Below, one piece after another: positions 45,121 to 56,280 of a stretch of 64,000 nt of DNA. The stretch is from positions 324,870 to 388,869 of the forward strand of contig PDUO01000012.1 in the NCBI GenBank assembly GCA_003008705.1, in the 5' to 3' direction. Position 1 is the first letter of the stretch. Each line of letters starts with the position of its first letter. This DNA comes from Pezicula radicicola. Lineage: Eukaryota > Ascomycota > Leotiomycetes > Helotiales > Dermateaceae. Under the pieces are notes generated by a model. That model worked only from the letters and a program-made list of their open reading frames with translations. It did not search any database and was not told where the DNA came from. The position numbers were made by a program, and so were the translations under genes.

Positions 45121-46055
45121 AGTTCTACTTTTGAAACAATCGAGTTCCATACCATCAACTATTGCGAAATTGAAAGAAGCTTGTACAAGCATATAAATTA
45201 CCATGGAGAAAAGAAGCAAATATTAAAGTCTTTCAGGGAATCTGCCTTAGGGCTTACTGCGAAGTGTTTGTCTAGTTACCTATCACCTCGCTCTCGCTTA
45301 ATTTAGTGGCTGCAGCCTACAGAAATAAATCTATCTTACTTATTTTGACATAAGACTTACGGCTTTCCTTTACCCGTCTTACATGTAGCAGTGTTAGATC
45401 TTAAGGAAGTTGTATGTAGATTCTATGCTGTGAACGATGTTTGCTACATACCTTCGCACACTTCATAGGTATTTAAGGTAGAGAATCAGGATCAGTGCTC
45501 AGTGACTCCTTGCTCTAATTTAGGTTATGCGAAATAAATTGACGATCAGTGGTGAGATTCGTTGATTGATATCTCGATCTCGGTCATGCTTTAAGGGTGA
45601 CAAGTTCATACTAGAATTTGGAAAAGTGTGTGGCACTCAATGTCCTCGGTTCTTATGTCAAACTGAGGATATTCTAAGGAATACTAGCGCCCTTGGCATT
45701 TAAGCTTATACACATAAAAATATAACTAAACGTTATTTCAACTGTCGTAAATTCATGATGCTTGGTGAAAGCTTGGATCCTTCGTGGTGCAGGGGCGGGT
45801 GGGACCTATAACAATCGGAGAACAATGGCAGATGACAGCCACCAAGGCTTCATATAACGCCACAGATACTCCGCCCTCCATTCCTTTGCTTATCTTTGTG
45901 CATGTATGCATGTGGTGGCTTGCTTAGAGGCCGGGGATGATTTTGGGGGCGCAATAAGGTTGGCAGTCAAAACATTACCCTTCCGCCCTTGAACCTTTTC
46001 TTTCGCCATCTTCTCCGCCTCTCGACTAGAAAGGGAAAAAAGAAAGAAAGGAAAT

Positions 46056-47685
46056 ATGGCTACTGGTGGAAGGCCACCAGAAGAAGGTCTTCAAAGATGG
46101 GTCGAGGATGACGGCCTCCAAGTATCTCCAAATAAACAAGGACGATTTTCGCAACCTCTTAGTAGTCCTTCTAGTGGTGGCTTTTATGAAGGTATTGAAG
46201 CAACTCCGAGATACGAAGATGGGCTTGAGGTTCCCAAACAGGACAAGATCCCCCCGAAAGAAGATGATTCACAGCCAGGGCCACAAAAGAAACGACGCGG
46301 TCTGACGTTCTGGTTGATTGTTGCGATTATTGTCTTGGTTATTATTATTGCTGCTGTTGGTGGGGGAGTTGGTGGTGCTTTAAGTGCGAAGAACAAGAAA
46401 AACAAGAGCCAGAGTAAAAAGTAAGTTTTTGGGAAATGAAGGGCGAACCATCCTTCAAGACTTGTTAGTCATTTGCTAAATCATCTGTAGCCCTACAGCA
46501 GATGGACAAGATGCGTCACAGTCCTCTTCATCCGGGAAGTCTTCCTCGAAGTCGCAAAATATCATAATTTCCACTGTGAGCAACACAGCAACGGTGACTG
46601 TAAGTTTTAGCGGCGTCCCTAAGGTCACAGCAACGTCAACCTCCACTCCTAGTCCTTTATATCAGGTCTGCATCGACCAAATATGTCCACCAACCATAGG
46701 CGCCAGTACCTGGGGAACTAACCGCCTGGATGTCTTCGCTTTAGATCAAAAGAATGAGTTATATCATAAAGCATATGGTGGAGACGAGGGTTTGGTCTGG
46801 GACCCTTCCTGGTACGACGTAGGCGAAGAATTCAGCAGTCAACCTGTGGGTGTATCATGGGGCGAGAACCGGATTGATTTCTTTGGACTTAGTTTGGCCA
46901 ATAATTCTATGCTACATATCTCATGGGACAACGTTACAGGATGGGCATCCGAAGATCTTGGTGGAACATTTACTAGCGAACCTGCTGTCACTTCTTGGGG
47001 TGTTGGGAGACTAGATGTCTTTGCGTTGGGAACGGAAAGCGATATTTACCACAAAGCGTACATCTCGGGTGATGGGTGGAATGATTGGTTCTCTTTGGGT
47101 GGTAATTCGACGAGTTCTCCTGCAGTTGTGTCTTGGAGCGCAGACAGACTCGACGTCTTCTTTATTGGACAAGATCATGCAATGCATCATAAAGCTGGGT
47201 CTGGCGATAAAGGCATTACTTGGGATTCCAGTTGGGAAAGTCTCGGTGGATTCTGGACTAGTCCAGTGACTGTAACTTCTTGGGGAGAGAATAGAATTGA
47301 TATGTTCGCCCTCGGGACATATTCAAATCTATATCATGGATATTGGAATGGTTCGGATTGGAAGACCTGGGAATATTTGGGTGGTAATTGGACTACTCCT
47401 CCAGCTGCTGTTAGTTGGGGAGATCAGAGAATCGATGTTTTTGTTGTAGGGAATGATGGTGGGCTTCATCACAAAGCATGGGGTGGTAGTGAGGGTGATG
47501 TTTGGGATGCTTCATGGTCTGCTCTAGGTGGATCTTGGTCTAGTTCTTTTGCTGTCACTTCTTGGGGTGAGAACAGACTTGATATGTTTGCTCTTGGTGA
47601 AGACTATGCATTGTGGCATGGATACTGGGATGGTTCGGACTGGCATAATTATGAATCTTTAGGTGGCGATTGGAACGCAGGCTGA
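46056..47685 (+). CDS. Membrane-anchored PLL-like beta-propeller lectin
   Basis: Exons 46056-46420 and 46491-47685 (intron 70 bp, GTAAGT donor, TGTAG acceptor) give 519 aa. An 80-residue cytosolic-type arm rich in Pro/Gly ends with KKRRG, followed by one hydrophobic helix (about 83-104: LTFWLIVAIIVLVIIIAAVG), with no cleavable signal. This suggests a type II membrane protein with the large C-terminal part outside. After a Ser/Thr stalk (about 120-195) come seven repeats of about 48 residues with the motif SWGxNRxDxFALG...LYHKAY. Examples are TSWGENRIDMFALGTYSNLY and VSWGDQRIDVFVVGNDGGLH. This is the pattern of the PLL/fucose-binding seven-bladed lectin family. Each blade shows W-G, R-(L/I)-D and an H-(K/G) element. 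Sugar binding is inferred. The gene sits alone between AT-rich, repeat-bearing DNA, which may hint at recent acquisition. Confidence 0.82.
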
Positions 47686-48284
47686 TTAAGACGGTAATGA
47701 CGCGATCATTTGGGTGATGATAGCAATCTGATATAAATAGATGGTGTACTTGCCGCACTTCTCCTATCAAAGTCCTATGTATTTCCAGACTTAATTAGAA
47801 AATGTACATTCTTAGAGTTTCATTCCATGGCGTAACTGAGATTGAATGAGAATTTGCACTGTTTAAGATGTTGAAAGGAGAATTGACAATAAATGCTACC
47901 TCTCCAAAAGGACGTTGCTAAGCATCGATGCAACCTAGGTATAAGTAAGCATTACAAGCGTGGCCTATACCTACCCATCCAATAACCATTAGGCTACAGA
48001 ATCTCTTCAATTTAAATTTGCTAAACGGTGCCCTACTTATTACAAGACTAGAGACTTTCAAAAAATATTTCATTTTCGACTACCTAATTCCACTAGTAAC
48101 TATACTAACGAAATTAGTACGAAAATCCTGTAACCATATAAGCAAGTCTCTTCCCACCAATACATAAGCTCATTTCACCAACGTTACCTACAATCCCTAG
48201 GAGTTTAAATAACATCTTACAACCGAATTCCGCTCTCAGCACCTCTTTACTATCAAGACGACGAGACCCTGAAACAAAAACAAA

Positions 48285-48536
48285 ATGGCACTGTTCATTT
48301 CTATACTCAACAAATTAAACTCTGTACTCTCTCCAGATACCAAATTTCTCCTAGCAAGAGTTGCCTTAGCAAGAGTTGCCTTAGCAAGCCTGCCTCTTGT
48401 GCTTCTATCTATCATCAAAGTTATCAATGGTCTCGCTCGTCAAATATCTCAGCTTCCTCGGAGACTTTCAGAGATGGGAAAGGAAATTCGAGAAGATATT
48501 GAAGCTGTAGAGTTCATGACAGAGGAGGGTGATTAG
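48285..48536 (+). CDS. Possible small protein, 83 aa
   Basis: ATG in a good fungal context (ACAAAATGGC) after a C/A-rich leader. The product MALFISILNKLNSVL has a hydrophobic centre (LARVALARVALASLPLVLLS), then a charged amphipathic tail (RRLSEMGKEIREDIEAVEF). A 15-bp tandem repeat (GCAAGAGTTGCCTTA, 48354-48383) produces the ARVALARVAL part. No known family. The shape, one membrane helix plus a charged tail, resembles small fungal membrane proteins, but the surrounding DNA is decayed and it may be chance. Confidence 0.3.
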   Translation: MALFISILNKLNSVLSPDTKFLLARVALARVALASLPLVLLSIIKVINGLARQISQLPRRLSEMGKEIREDIEAVEFMTEEGD

Positions 48537-48959
48537 TTGTACATGTAGAAGGTGTTGGTAGATGGCGTTTGGAGTTCTCTCTAAATGGTGAGTGGGAGTT
48601 TAAGCGAGGGTTTGGAAGGAAGCGCTGGAGAATGTCATTTCTGGGCTAGATACACTTCTACGGGAAATGATTTTTTTTTCAAAACTGGTAGTTCTTAAGA
48701 AATCATAAATCAGCAAGAGTTGTTAGTTGTAATAACATAACTAGTAGTCTATCGTTTATGTCTATTTTTGAGTACCTAGAAGCCGTAGCTAAGAAATGAA
48801 GTAAGAAGTTGGGAGATGCTAAGGAGAGCCTCTCTAAAATTTACCGAAGGAAACACTTCATGCTATCAACACTTTCCTAGACGTTGCAAAGTGTATAAGA
48901 CTACCTACGTAAATAAAGAAATTATCTAATACTTAGTGACAATAAAAAAAATTCTGCTC

Positions 48960-49320
48960 TATTGCTATTTCCCTTCCTGTTGTCAACCAGTAATAAAGAT
49001 CTTATTATAAGTCAATAATGTAGAAATTCAATAGACTACTTAGTTAGCGCCGACCTGCTATTTCGAACCAGACAAATCAAACCGCTAAAATTTGGATTAA
49101 CAAATTATGTTGATGCAAATCTCTATTGGTAACTTGAATTCCAGTTGGCGGGATCCATTGGTCACGGGTCTCTAACCTGGTATACCAATTGTCTAAATCA
49201 AGTCTGTTAGAAGCGTCTTTCAAGTAAAGAATAGCTAAACAGGCTTGAAAAATACTAGTGAGCGTTTTATTTCTAGTAATACAACTACTAAAGTACTGTT
49301 AAGAACTATTCTTTGCTTCT
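48960..49320 (+). repeat. Diverged repeat, copy 1
   Basis: Shares three colinear blocks with 49660-49945: TTGTTGTC(AACCA) with flanks, GATCCATTGGTC..GGGTCTC, and CTAAAGTACTGTT. The blocks lie at similar spacings in the two copies, so they are decayed copies of one repeat. Its type is unknown. Confidence 0.5.
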
Positions 49321-49659
49321 TATAGATTATCATGCCTTTTCCTACCCACATGTTGCTTCAGAATAACCATTCAGTTTAACAATTATTATCTGTGTCTATT
49401 CTTATATAGAAGTTATTGTTAAGCTGGGGTAAGAGATCAATAAGATATTTCCAAGTACCTGCATTCACAGACCTTCCCCATCATAAAAAGTTACTGGCAG
49501 CGTATGCTTACTATTCGACATATCACAAAACCATAGCGTTGTTTACAGCCTTTCTAAAAGCAAGATATAACCCCCGAGCGTCTACTCGCCAGACCACTTC
49601 TCCAATTCCTTACGATACTAGTCAACCTGTACTAGGACATATAGTAGGAGAAGACTCTT

Positions 49660-49945
49660 ATACTCTGTTGTTCTTTCCTTTCTTGTTGTCAACCAATATT
49701 AAACATGTTATTACAAACCAAGAAATTTTATCCAAGAGCCAGTTTTGATAGCCTGGAACGCTGGTTCGAATCAGAAACTTTCGAATAGCTACATTTTATA
49801 GTAATGAATCATGTAATATGAATTCCTGTGCTTGTTCGTTTCAAAGCCGATGCGGAATCCATTGGTCTATGGGTCTCCAATCCCAGTTATCTGGTTAAAG
49901 TCTACTTGAGCCCTAATTACTAAAGTACTGTTGGGAAGCACACAC
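49660..49945 (+). repeat. Diverged repeat, copy 2
   Basis: Partner of 48960-49320, with blocks CTTGTTGTCAACCA, GAATCCATTGGTC..GGGTCTCCAA and CTAAAGTACTGTTGGGAAG. It also holds GGTTCGAATC, a tRNA B-box look-alike, without a foldable tRNA around it. Confidence 0.5.
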
Positions 49946-50522
49946 TGGTGATGCTAATGAAATGCAGCTAAGGTTGCCTTAAAAAGAATTGTACCACGTC
50001 TTAAATTCGCAGAGTACTAGTACACTTATTCAAGCGCCGCAAGAAGCGACCATAGATAAAAGCCTCGTATTCCTATAAAAATCCCATCGAATAGTAAGAA
50101 TATCAAACATCTCGTCCAACTAGAAAAATTCTAGAAAAGTAGCGCCCCTTTACGCCAACCCAAGCCGAAAACGCCGATGACTGAGAAAACTGCGTCGAAA
50201 ATGCACTTTATGTAGTGCTGGTGCTCGTTGGATGTCATCATTAAGAAACTCGCCCGAGTACTCTTTTCCGATTGAGTACTGCTCGCTTCCATCAAATCAT
50301 TCCATCGTTCATCAACATGTCCCCATCCCAAAACCAATCCGCCCTATTTCGATCCCAGCACCAAACACCACATCCCAAACTTCCTACACAAGCCCAAACT
50401 CCACAACCGATTCAATCCAGTAATTCGAGCACCTTCAAATCGTATCCCAACGCCAAGATGGTACACGTCAGATCCTCCAAAACTCCACAACTCCAACCAT
50501 ACACCGAAACCCATCCATACCC

Positions 50523-51023
50523 TCAAAGTAATCCCCACCCAACCACAACCACAACCATCACCAAACAAATACCCAAAACCCCTCCTCCTTCCAAACCCCC
50601 AGCAGCAGCTCCCGTCTGAATATACTCACCACTCGGACCCGTCCCTTGCAGAACCTGTTCATGAGTTCCACAATGCGTTTTCGTATCAATAGTAACACAA
50701 GAATAATAAGTCGAAATCCAATACTTCTGTTGTAAATCAATTCCAACTCCAGTCCCATTTAAAAGGGAAGGGGCTTTTGTTATCGTAGCTGGTAATTGTG
50801 CATGTGTGGAACTTGCATCATTTGTAGTTGATGGAGTTGACAATGTCGGTGTTGACAATGTCGGTGTTGGTGCTGATGTTATTGCTGGGGTTGTTATGTT
50901 GAATGATATTGCGGTTATTGGTGTTGTTAATAAGAGGATGATTGATAGAAGGAGAGTTGTGAGTTTGAGGTTTTGGTTTGGGGGTTGATTTTGGGATTTG
51001 CTAGGTGGGACTGAGAGCTTCAT
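50523..51023 (-). CDS. Small secreted or GPI-type Ser/Thr-rich protein
   Basis: Single exon, 166 aa from the ATG at 51023 (MKLSVPPSKSQNQ). A signal-type hydrophobic segment, LKLTTLLLSIILLLTTPITA, is followed by a Thr/Ser/Pro-rich stretch with TPTLSTPTLSTPS repeats. A short Cys-bearing part comes next (YSCVTIDTKTHCGTHEQVL, two cysteines). The end, GAAAGGLEGGGVLGICLVMV with a VVVVVGWGLL tail, could be a GPI-attachment signal or a C-terminal membrane helix. The family is not recognised. A cell-surface location is inferred. The upstream in-frame extension to 51203 lacks any feature and is likely leader. Confidence 0.6.
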   Translation of the reverse strand: MKLSVPPSKSQNQPPNQNLKLTTLLLSIILLLTTPITAISFNITTPAITSAPTPTLSTPTLSTPSTTNDASSTHAQLPATITKAPSLLNGTGVGIDLQQKYWISTYYSCVTIDTKTHCGTHEQVLQGTGPSGEYIQTGAAAGGLEGGGVLGICLVMVVVVVGWGLL

Positions 51024-53236
51024 TTTTGAGAAGTATATCCTCTCTTGTCGTTGCAAGAGGAGAAATATGGAGGCTGGGAATGAATAGTGGGGTGGGTGAG
51101 CTTGAGCTGAGGATACGATAACGTGAGGCTGGCTGCACGTGGGGAAGTGACGAGTCGATTGGCGACGGAGTAAGAAAGGCTCGATTAACGTCCTGTGTCG
51201 CAAATATAAGAATTATTTATGTTTTGGTCGCCGTCTGAAAGAATGATTGAATGAATAAGCTTAAGGAAGATGAGGTTTAAATTGAAGGTTGTTTCTTATG
51301 GGACGAAGAATCAAGGCATTACAGAAGGTTGAAAGAAATAGGAATCGTGACCATGGAAAGTACGGAGTTTCTGGAAGGAAAGGGTCGAGGATTAGGTCGC
51401 CTAAGTGTGAATGATAGGCTGTGAATCAACCAACTCGCTGCATCATCATCAACCACGGGTCCCGTTCAGCACTTGGCACAGCAAGACCTCGGTGCGCTGA
51501 CGTCGTAACAAATCATACATTTAATCCCCTAGACTTGCATTCTACTGCCTCCGTACTGGATGGGATCCCGGCTCTTATGTGAAGTTGACAGCTGTGTTGC
51601 TTAAGCTTGGTGCGCTTTTATCCTCAAACGGCACCAGCGGTGGATAGGGCTGTGTCGTGTCCGAGGGGCTCATGGCGAACTTTACCCATTAGTGCGAGGA
51701 ATGGCGATGATTAATTAGGTGAGGTGTGTCGCGATTTACTTTTTTATTTGCTATGCTGCAATAAGAGACGGATCACCGGATTAATAGTTGACCTTTCTCA
51801 ATATTTTCAACAATGTTGAACATTTTACTTCAGGTGCGCAACCATTATCGCCGCCTCCTTCAAGGAATCAAGTTTTCGACATTACTGTCCGTTTCGAGTG
51901 AACACTACGGAGTATACCGATAAAAACTCAAATATTCAAATATACGAAGAAACTACCTAGGTTCCTTGATTAATATATCCCGGAAAGAGTATACAAGCGC
52001 CAGTTCGTCACTCCATAATTGCGTATATATAAGGGACACTGATTTTAGGCTAAAGTCATTCTACGTACTCTATAATGAGTAAGATACTTGAGGTTGGTTG
52101 ATAAGCAGAGCCTAATCTGTTCAAATGCCATGGAATCTCGTTGAGAAACCCAGTTCCTGAATTGCCTAGATATTATTTAATGGTGCGAATTCGCAATTGT
52201 CTAGAGTTTAGCTATCTAATAGCTCTTCAACTAACACTATAGAAGTAGTTTATTAGTTGTAAAGCATTTCCCATAAGGAACTTCAACCACTACACCCATT
52301 TACATCCGTACTACCAAACCCCACCAATGTTACTAGTTCTCTAAAAGTCGCGGATGGTGAAAGTATTTTGAGTTTAACTGTTTAAGTGCTACTGCCACAG
52401 AAGCGGGTGGTGGTGATGCTTAAAGCCAAGTACACACTGAAGCTATTTCCAAAGGCTACAATGGGGTCTGCTAGTATATAGAAACTTGAGCGGAATACAG
52501 CTACTTGAAATATCATTCTTCAATAAAGTCAACTAAATTCGAGTAAACAAGATGTTCACTTTGCCCCCATATCTCTCCAAACAAATGCCTATTCATAGCC
52601 GAGTTCCTCGCTTAGTCTAGGTACATTACAACTTTGTTGGAGGAAACTGAAGGTAACCCTCCCCTCACTTGCCTAAATATTCGTATTCGTGCTACCGATG
52701 GAGGCACAGGCTAGGAAGATTTCAAGTAACTTAAACATATTTGAAAGTTCTCTTGCACAAGGGCACAGCACAACAAGACCGAGAACCAAACGTATTATAT
52801 TCCCACTTTTAACTCCTCAAGATATATACTCTATCCTATCTCTCAATTCATGCCACTATCTCTTTTCTATCATGACTATATAATATACACAAGGCGACCC
52901 TGCATCCTGAAGATCCCTGATTGTATGCTGGAATAAAATTCGCTCCAAGAAATATTCGATGCCCCTCAAAACTCCATGCTTTGCTCCGCTCAAAATACCG
53001 AAAAAAGAGTCCGCTTGTCCATAAAACCAGAATGTTTGTTTGCACACGGACGGAAATCCCATCAACTAGTTTGCGTACTATAGTGATAGGGTCGAATGAC
53101 ATCCGTCACTTTATATAAAGCTCCAAAACAAAAAAAATTATGCCTCGAGATGCCCCAACATTCATCATGTTAGTGCGTGTTCCTAAGAGGACCGCACATA
53201 AAACCTCGGCCGTCTGATTTTACGGCGCCTCTCTAG
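51024..53236. other. 2.2 kb AT-rich intergenic region
   Basis: No gene is seen. A TGACGTCG CRE-like octamer lies at about 51499. The rest, from 51750, is AT-rich with stops in all frames. Confidence 0.4.
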
Positions 53237-54514
53237 TCACGAGTGAGGCGAAGGCATATTCCATCGTCCCCGCTCACTCGGATGTGGAGGTAACGGGACA
53301 TCTGTGGTGGGAGTAATGTGCCTGGGTGCAGCCTCAACAACGTAGTCTATCCCATTCTCAGAGATGTATGACGGTGGACGATTAGCTGTTTGTGGTCTTT
53401 CATTTTCTTCGCGAATTGTTTGTTGCGCATTGTTACGTTGCCAGAAGATGCGGTTGGGGTCGACTCTCTGTTTATCTGAATTAACAGGGGTTTTCACGTT
53501 GAAGAATCTACAGGGAGGCAACATACCACACTCTCCCTCCACAAACCATAAGCCGGAGGTGGCACTTTGGTAGCTTCGGACTCAATGCCTGCTGCTTCCT
53601 CATCACGTGCAAGTGCCACACGAATTGGCTCAGCTGGATTTGCAAAGCCTCCTGGTCCTAGCATTCCGGGAAAGGCGAGAGGACGTTCATCTTCATCAGG
53701 TGGTGGGTTGATTAACATCATACAGAGCCGTATCAGAGCATGGCAGAAGAAGATGGTTGTTATCAAGATGATGAGAATTAACAAGACGTGGAATTCTTGG
53801 CTTTCCATACGGTTGGACAAGGCCAGTGCAAGATCTATGGTGGGTGTTATTAGTGGTTTGAAGGATAAAAAGGGGAAAATGGTATATCTTACAAATTGTA
53901 AGCATCAAAGTTAAGAAAATGGCCGAAACAATTGTGCTGAGTATCTTTGACCGAATCTTTCTGTTCTTCATCTTTGGTGCACATCCTCTTCCTCCCATCG
54001 GCCTAGGTCTTCTTCTTCTCCGCCGCCTTCCGGTATCTGCGAGCTGTGCCAATTCTGCCTCTGCTGGGTCTACACCAACGAATCTCGATCCTGAGTTACT
54101 ACGGACATGGGGTGTATATGCCGGGGCAGGACGATTTGTGACGGTCCGCTGTTGAGATTCGGGTGTTATAGGTCGGGTGCTCCGAGGCGTGTCTGGTACA
54201 TCTGACCGCTCTGAGTTTCGAGAAGATCTCCTAGAACTCGTTCGTATCGAAGTCCGCGTTCCTGTACGAACGAGACCTGGAATACGTATGTGTGTCGAGG
54301 GCAATTCATTCTCGCGGAAGCTTAGAACTGGAGTCTTTGGAGACCGCAATTCCTCCATATCCGATTCTCTTTCTCTACTTGGCCCAACACTGGACCTCCC
54401 AGTAAACAATTGTTGCAAACCCGCCCGCATACCCTCTAGCCTTGTTGTCGATTGACTCCCCCCAGTAAGTGGCCGACGCTGGCTCTCGTTGCTGTTCTGT
54501 CGTATCGGAGGCAT
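53237..54514 (-). CDS. Conserved-type fungal two-TM membrane protein
   Basis: Exons 53893-54514, 53527-53834 and 53237-53467 give 386 aa; introns are 58 and 59 bp with GTAAGA and GTATGT donors. A long basic/Ser-rich cytosolic arm contains an Arg run (GRRRRRRRPRPM), then a first membrane helix (ILSTIVSAIFLTLMLTIYLA) and a second one (VLLILIILITTIFFCHALIR). The C-terminal half has ERPLAFPGMLGPGGFANPAE, PPPAYGLWRESVRVDPNRIF and PPSYISENGIDYV. These motifs look like those of uncharacterised proteins in filamentous ascomycetes, and no molecular function is known to me. PPAY and PPSY are PY motifs that could bind an Rsp5-type ligase. The splice sites rejoin one continuous frame. Confidence 0.72.
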
Positions 54515-56280
54515 AGCGCGTTGGTATATTGGATTATGAACGAGTGTGGTGGTCGAAGTCCCCAGAACCAGCTAGTTATTCGAAGAACGGAAGAAGATAT
54601 TAGTACGTGTATGTGACCTCCTATAGCTCTACCAACTTCTCGTGTCTGTTGCCAATGCAGGCCGCTGTCAACACGACCGGTTGTCGACGTGGTCGTGATT
54701 CTGCTGCATGGATGTGATCGAATAGGAAGAGCAGATCGAGTAGTTCGTCAGGGTTGAGTTCGAGGACCGATTCCTTTGGCTCCAGAGTCCTCCACACAAT
54801 TGCCAACCTCACGAACCACAGACTAGTGTTTCCCCAACGATCAACGGAAGAGTCACTGCAAGAGCCAGTATAGGATAGAAGAGAGCGAGCAAGCAAACAA
54901 AGAAAGAAAGAAGCAAGAACCAAGAGAAGGACCAGAGTGAGAAGATACGAAACGTCTGCGAACTCAACACAGACCGCCTGTTCTATCCGAATCGGTGAGT
55001 GGTACGGCAGCACCTAAAAGAGGATAACGAAGGCACTAGAAGAGAATGGGGAGTGGTGGTTATGGGTAGAGCAGTAGTAGTTCGAGGTTGAGAAACATTA
55101 TGGGGAGGGACTGGGACTGGGACTGTGAGGGAAGGATGCAGGCACAGGCACGGGTGTCTCGCAAACAGGGAACAAAGCCTATCTGGGGGCATCTGCGACA
55201 AGCCTCGGCGTGCCACCCACTCAAATTGATCGTAGACATGGGTACATGTCGGCTAAGGCGCCCAGGGGAAGACAGTTAGACACAGTTGTCGTTTTGTCCT
55301 GTCGAGGAACGGAGGTTGTGCCTCGCCTACGTTTTTATGCTGAAACCGTGTGCTGCGAGCCAATCATTACTTTGTAAATACTCTACCGATAATAATAACG
55401 GCCAATGGTCCACGACCCAACTATCAAAACCTCGGCCTTCCCCCAATGGTTCTCGGTCACATCACGCATGCGGCGCTATATTGCGAGCTTCTGCTGTCAT
55501 AAGGAGTTGTGGTGCTTCTTCTCCAGGTTTTGAATGCAGTCTTGTCACAGCACTTTCACCACAGCATGCGCGCGGTCCACATCGTACCTGCATATATCCA
55601 TGGACCATCGTACCGAGCAAGTTATGATTTACTCCGTACTTGTCACGTAGATTTTCCTCATACACTTCGATAGCTGCAAATTACAACTTGCAGATCACCC
55701 TCTATCTATCACCCATTTCTGCATGGTGTATCCCCTCCTTACGTGTGATCCATACATGTGGACGAACGAAATTTGATGATGACGAACTGTCGCGAAACGC
55801 ATGAAATGCGGCTACTTCGTTTAAGGGGTTGGGACGAAGCACGGTGCCACCATATAGAACGCCACGAGCCTTGCCAAAACTCCAAGAGTTCAAATATAAA
55901 CCCACCCAAGATCCTTTTTTGGCTTCACTGACGCACACCTTGTGCTTCAGCAAAGTGGAATTTACTCGCAACTCCGCAATGACCCTTTAGCTTTTGTGGT
56001 TCCGACTGCATTCCTTTTAACCAAAGGTTTGGCAAGACCTATTGATATTTCTCATTAGCCAATGGCGAAAATTTGAAAAGCAACAAGAGTCTGGCTCCGC
56101 GCCAATTCACACAGTTGAAAGCCGGTGACTGAGATCGAATTTCTTACAATACACGAGCCCATGACTTTGGACGTTTTTAACTCTCAATCACTGACTCCAA
56201 GTCAGTGATTTGACTCTTATAACCGGCGAGGAAAAAAAGGGTTTCTTACAATTAGGATAGCGCAACTCGAGAAGGGGAGC
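54515..56280. other. 1.8 kb intergenic region
   Basis: No gene is supported. A minus-strand frame at 54621-55013 has a Leu-rich stretch but starts inside a probable leader of the gene at 54514. GGGACTGGGACTGGGACTG tandem triplets lie near 55108. Confidence 0.35.

Larger units (their letters stand above)
42894..46055. other. 3.2 kb AT-rich repeat-bearing region
   Basis: No gene is supported. The region holds an 18-bp minisatellite (43612-43769), an inverted-repeat island (44411-44500 and 44868-44878), a GAA microsatellite near 44632, a C12 run with (AAAAC)3 at 45094-45120 and long AT-rich tracts. It looks like accessory or decayed-repeat DNA. Confidence 0.5.
47686..50522. other. AT-rich region with diverged repeats
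   Basis: No secure gene. It contains a weak small ORF (48285-48536) and a pair of diverged repeats (48960-49320 and 49660-49945). Other open frames, such as 49416-49748, begin with TTG and look accidental. Confidence 0.45.

Noticed and set aside
49416..49748. 110-codon open frame
   Set aside because: It begins with TTG, overlaps the diverged repeat, and shows no family motif.
49755..49775. tRNA-like B box GGTTCGAATC (and a similar GTTCGATTCC near 43469)
   Set aside because: No A box at the right distance and no acceptor or anticodon stem could be folded around either.
54621..55013. Leu-rich 130-codon minus-strand frame
   Set aside because: It sits just upstream of the two-TM gene and has no family pattern or splice support. 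The Leu-rich part comes from CT-rich leader DNA.
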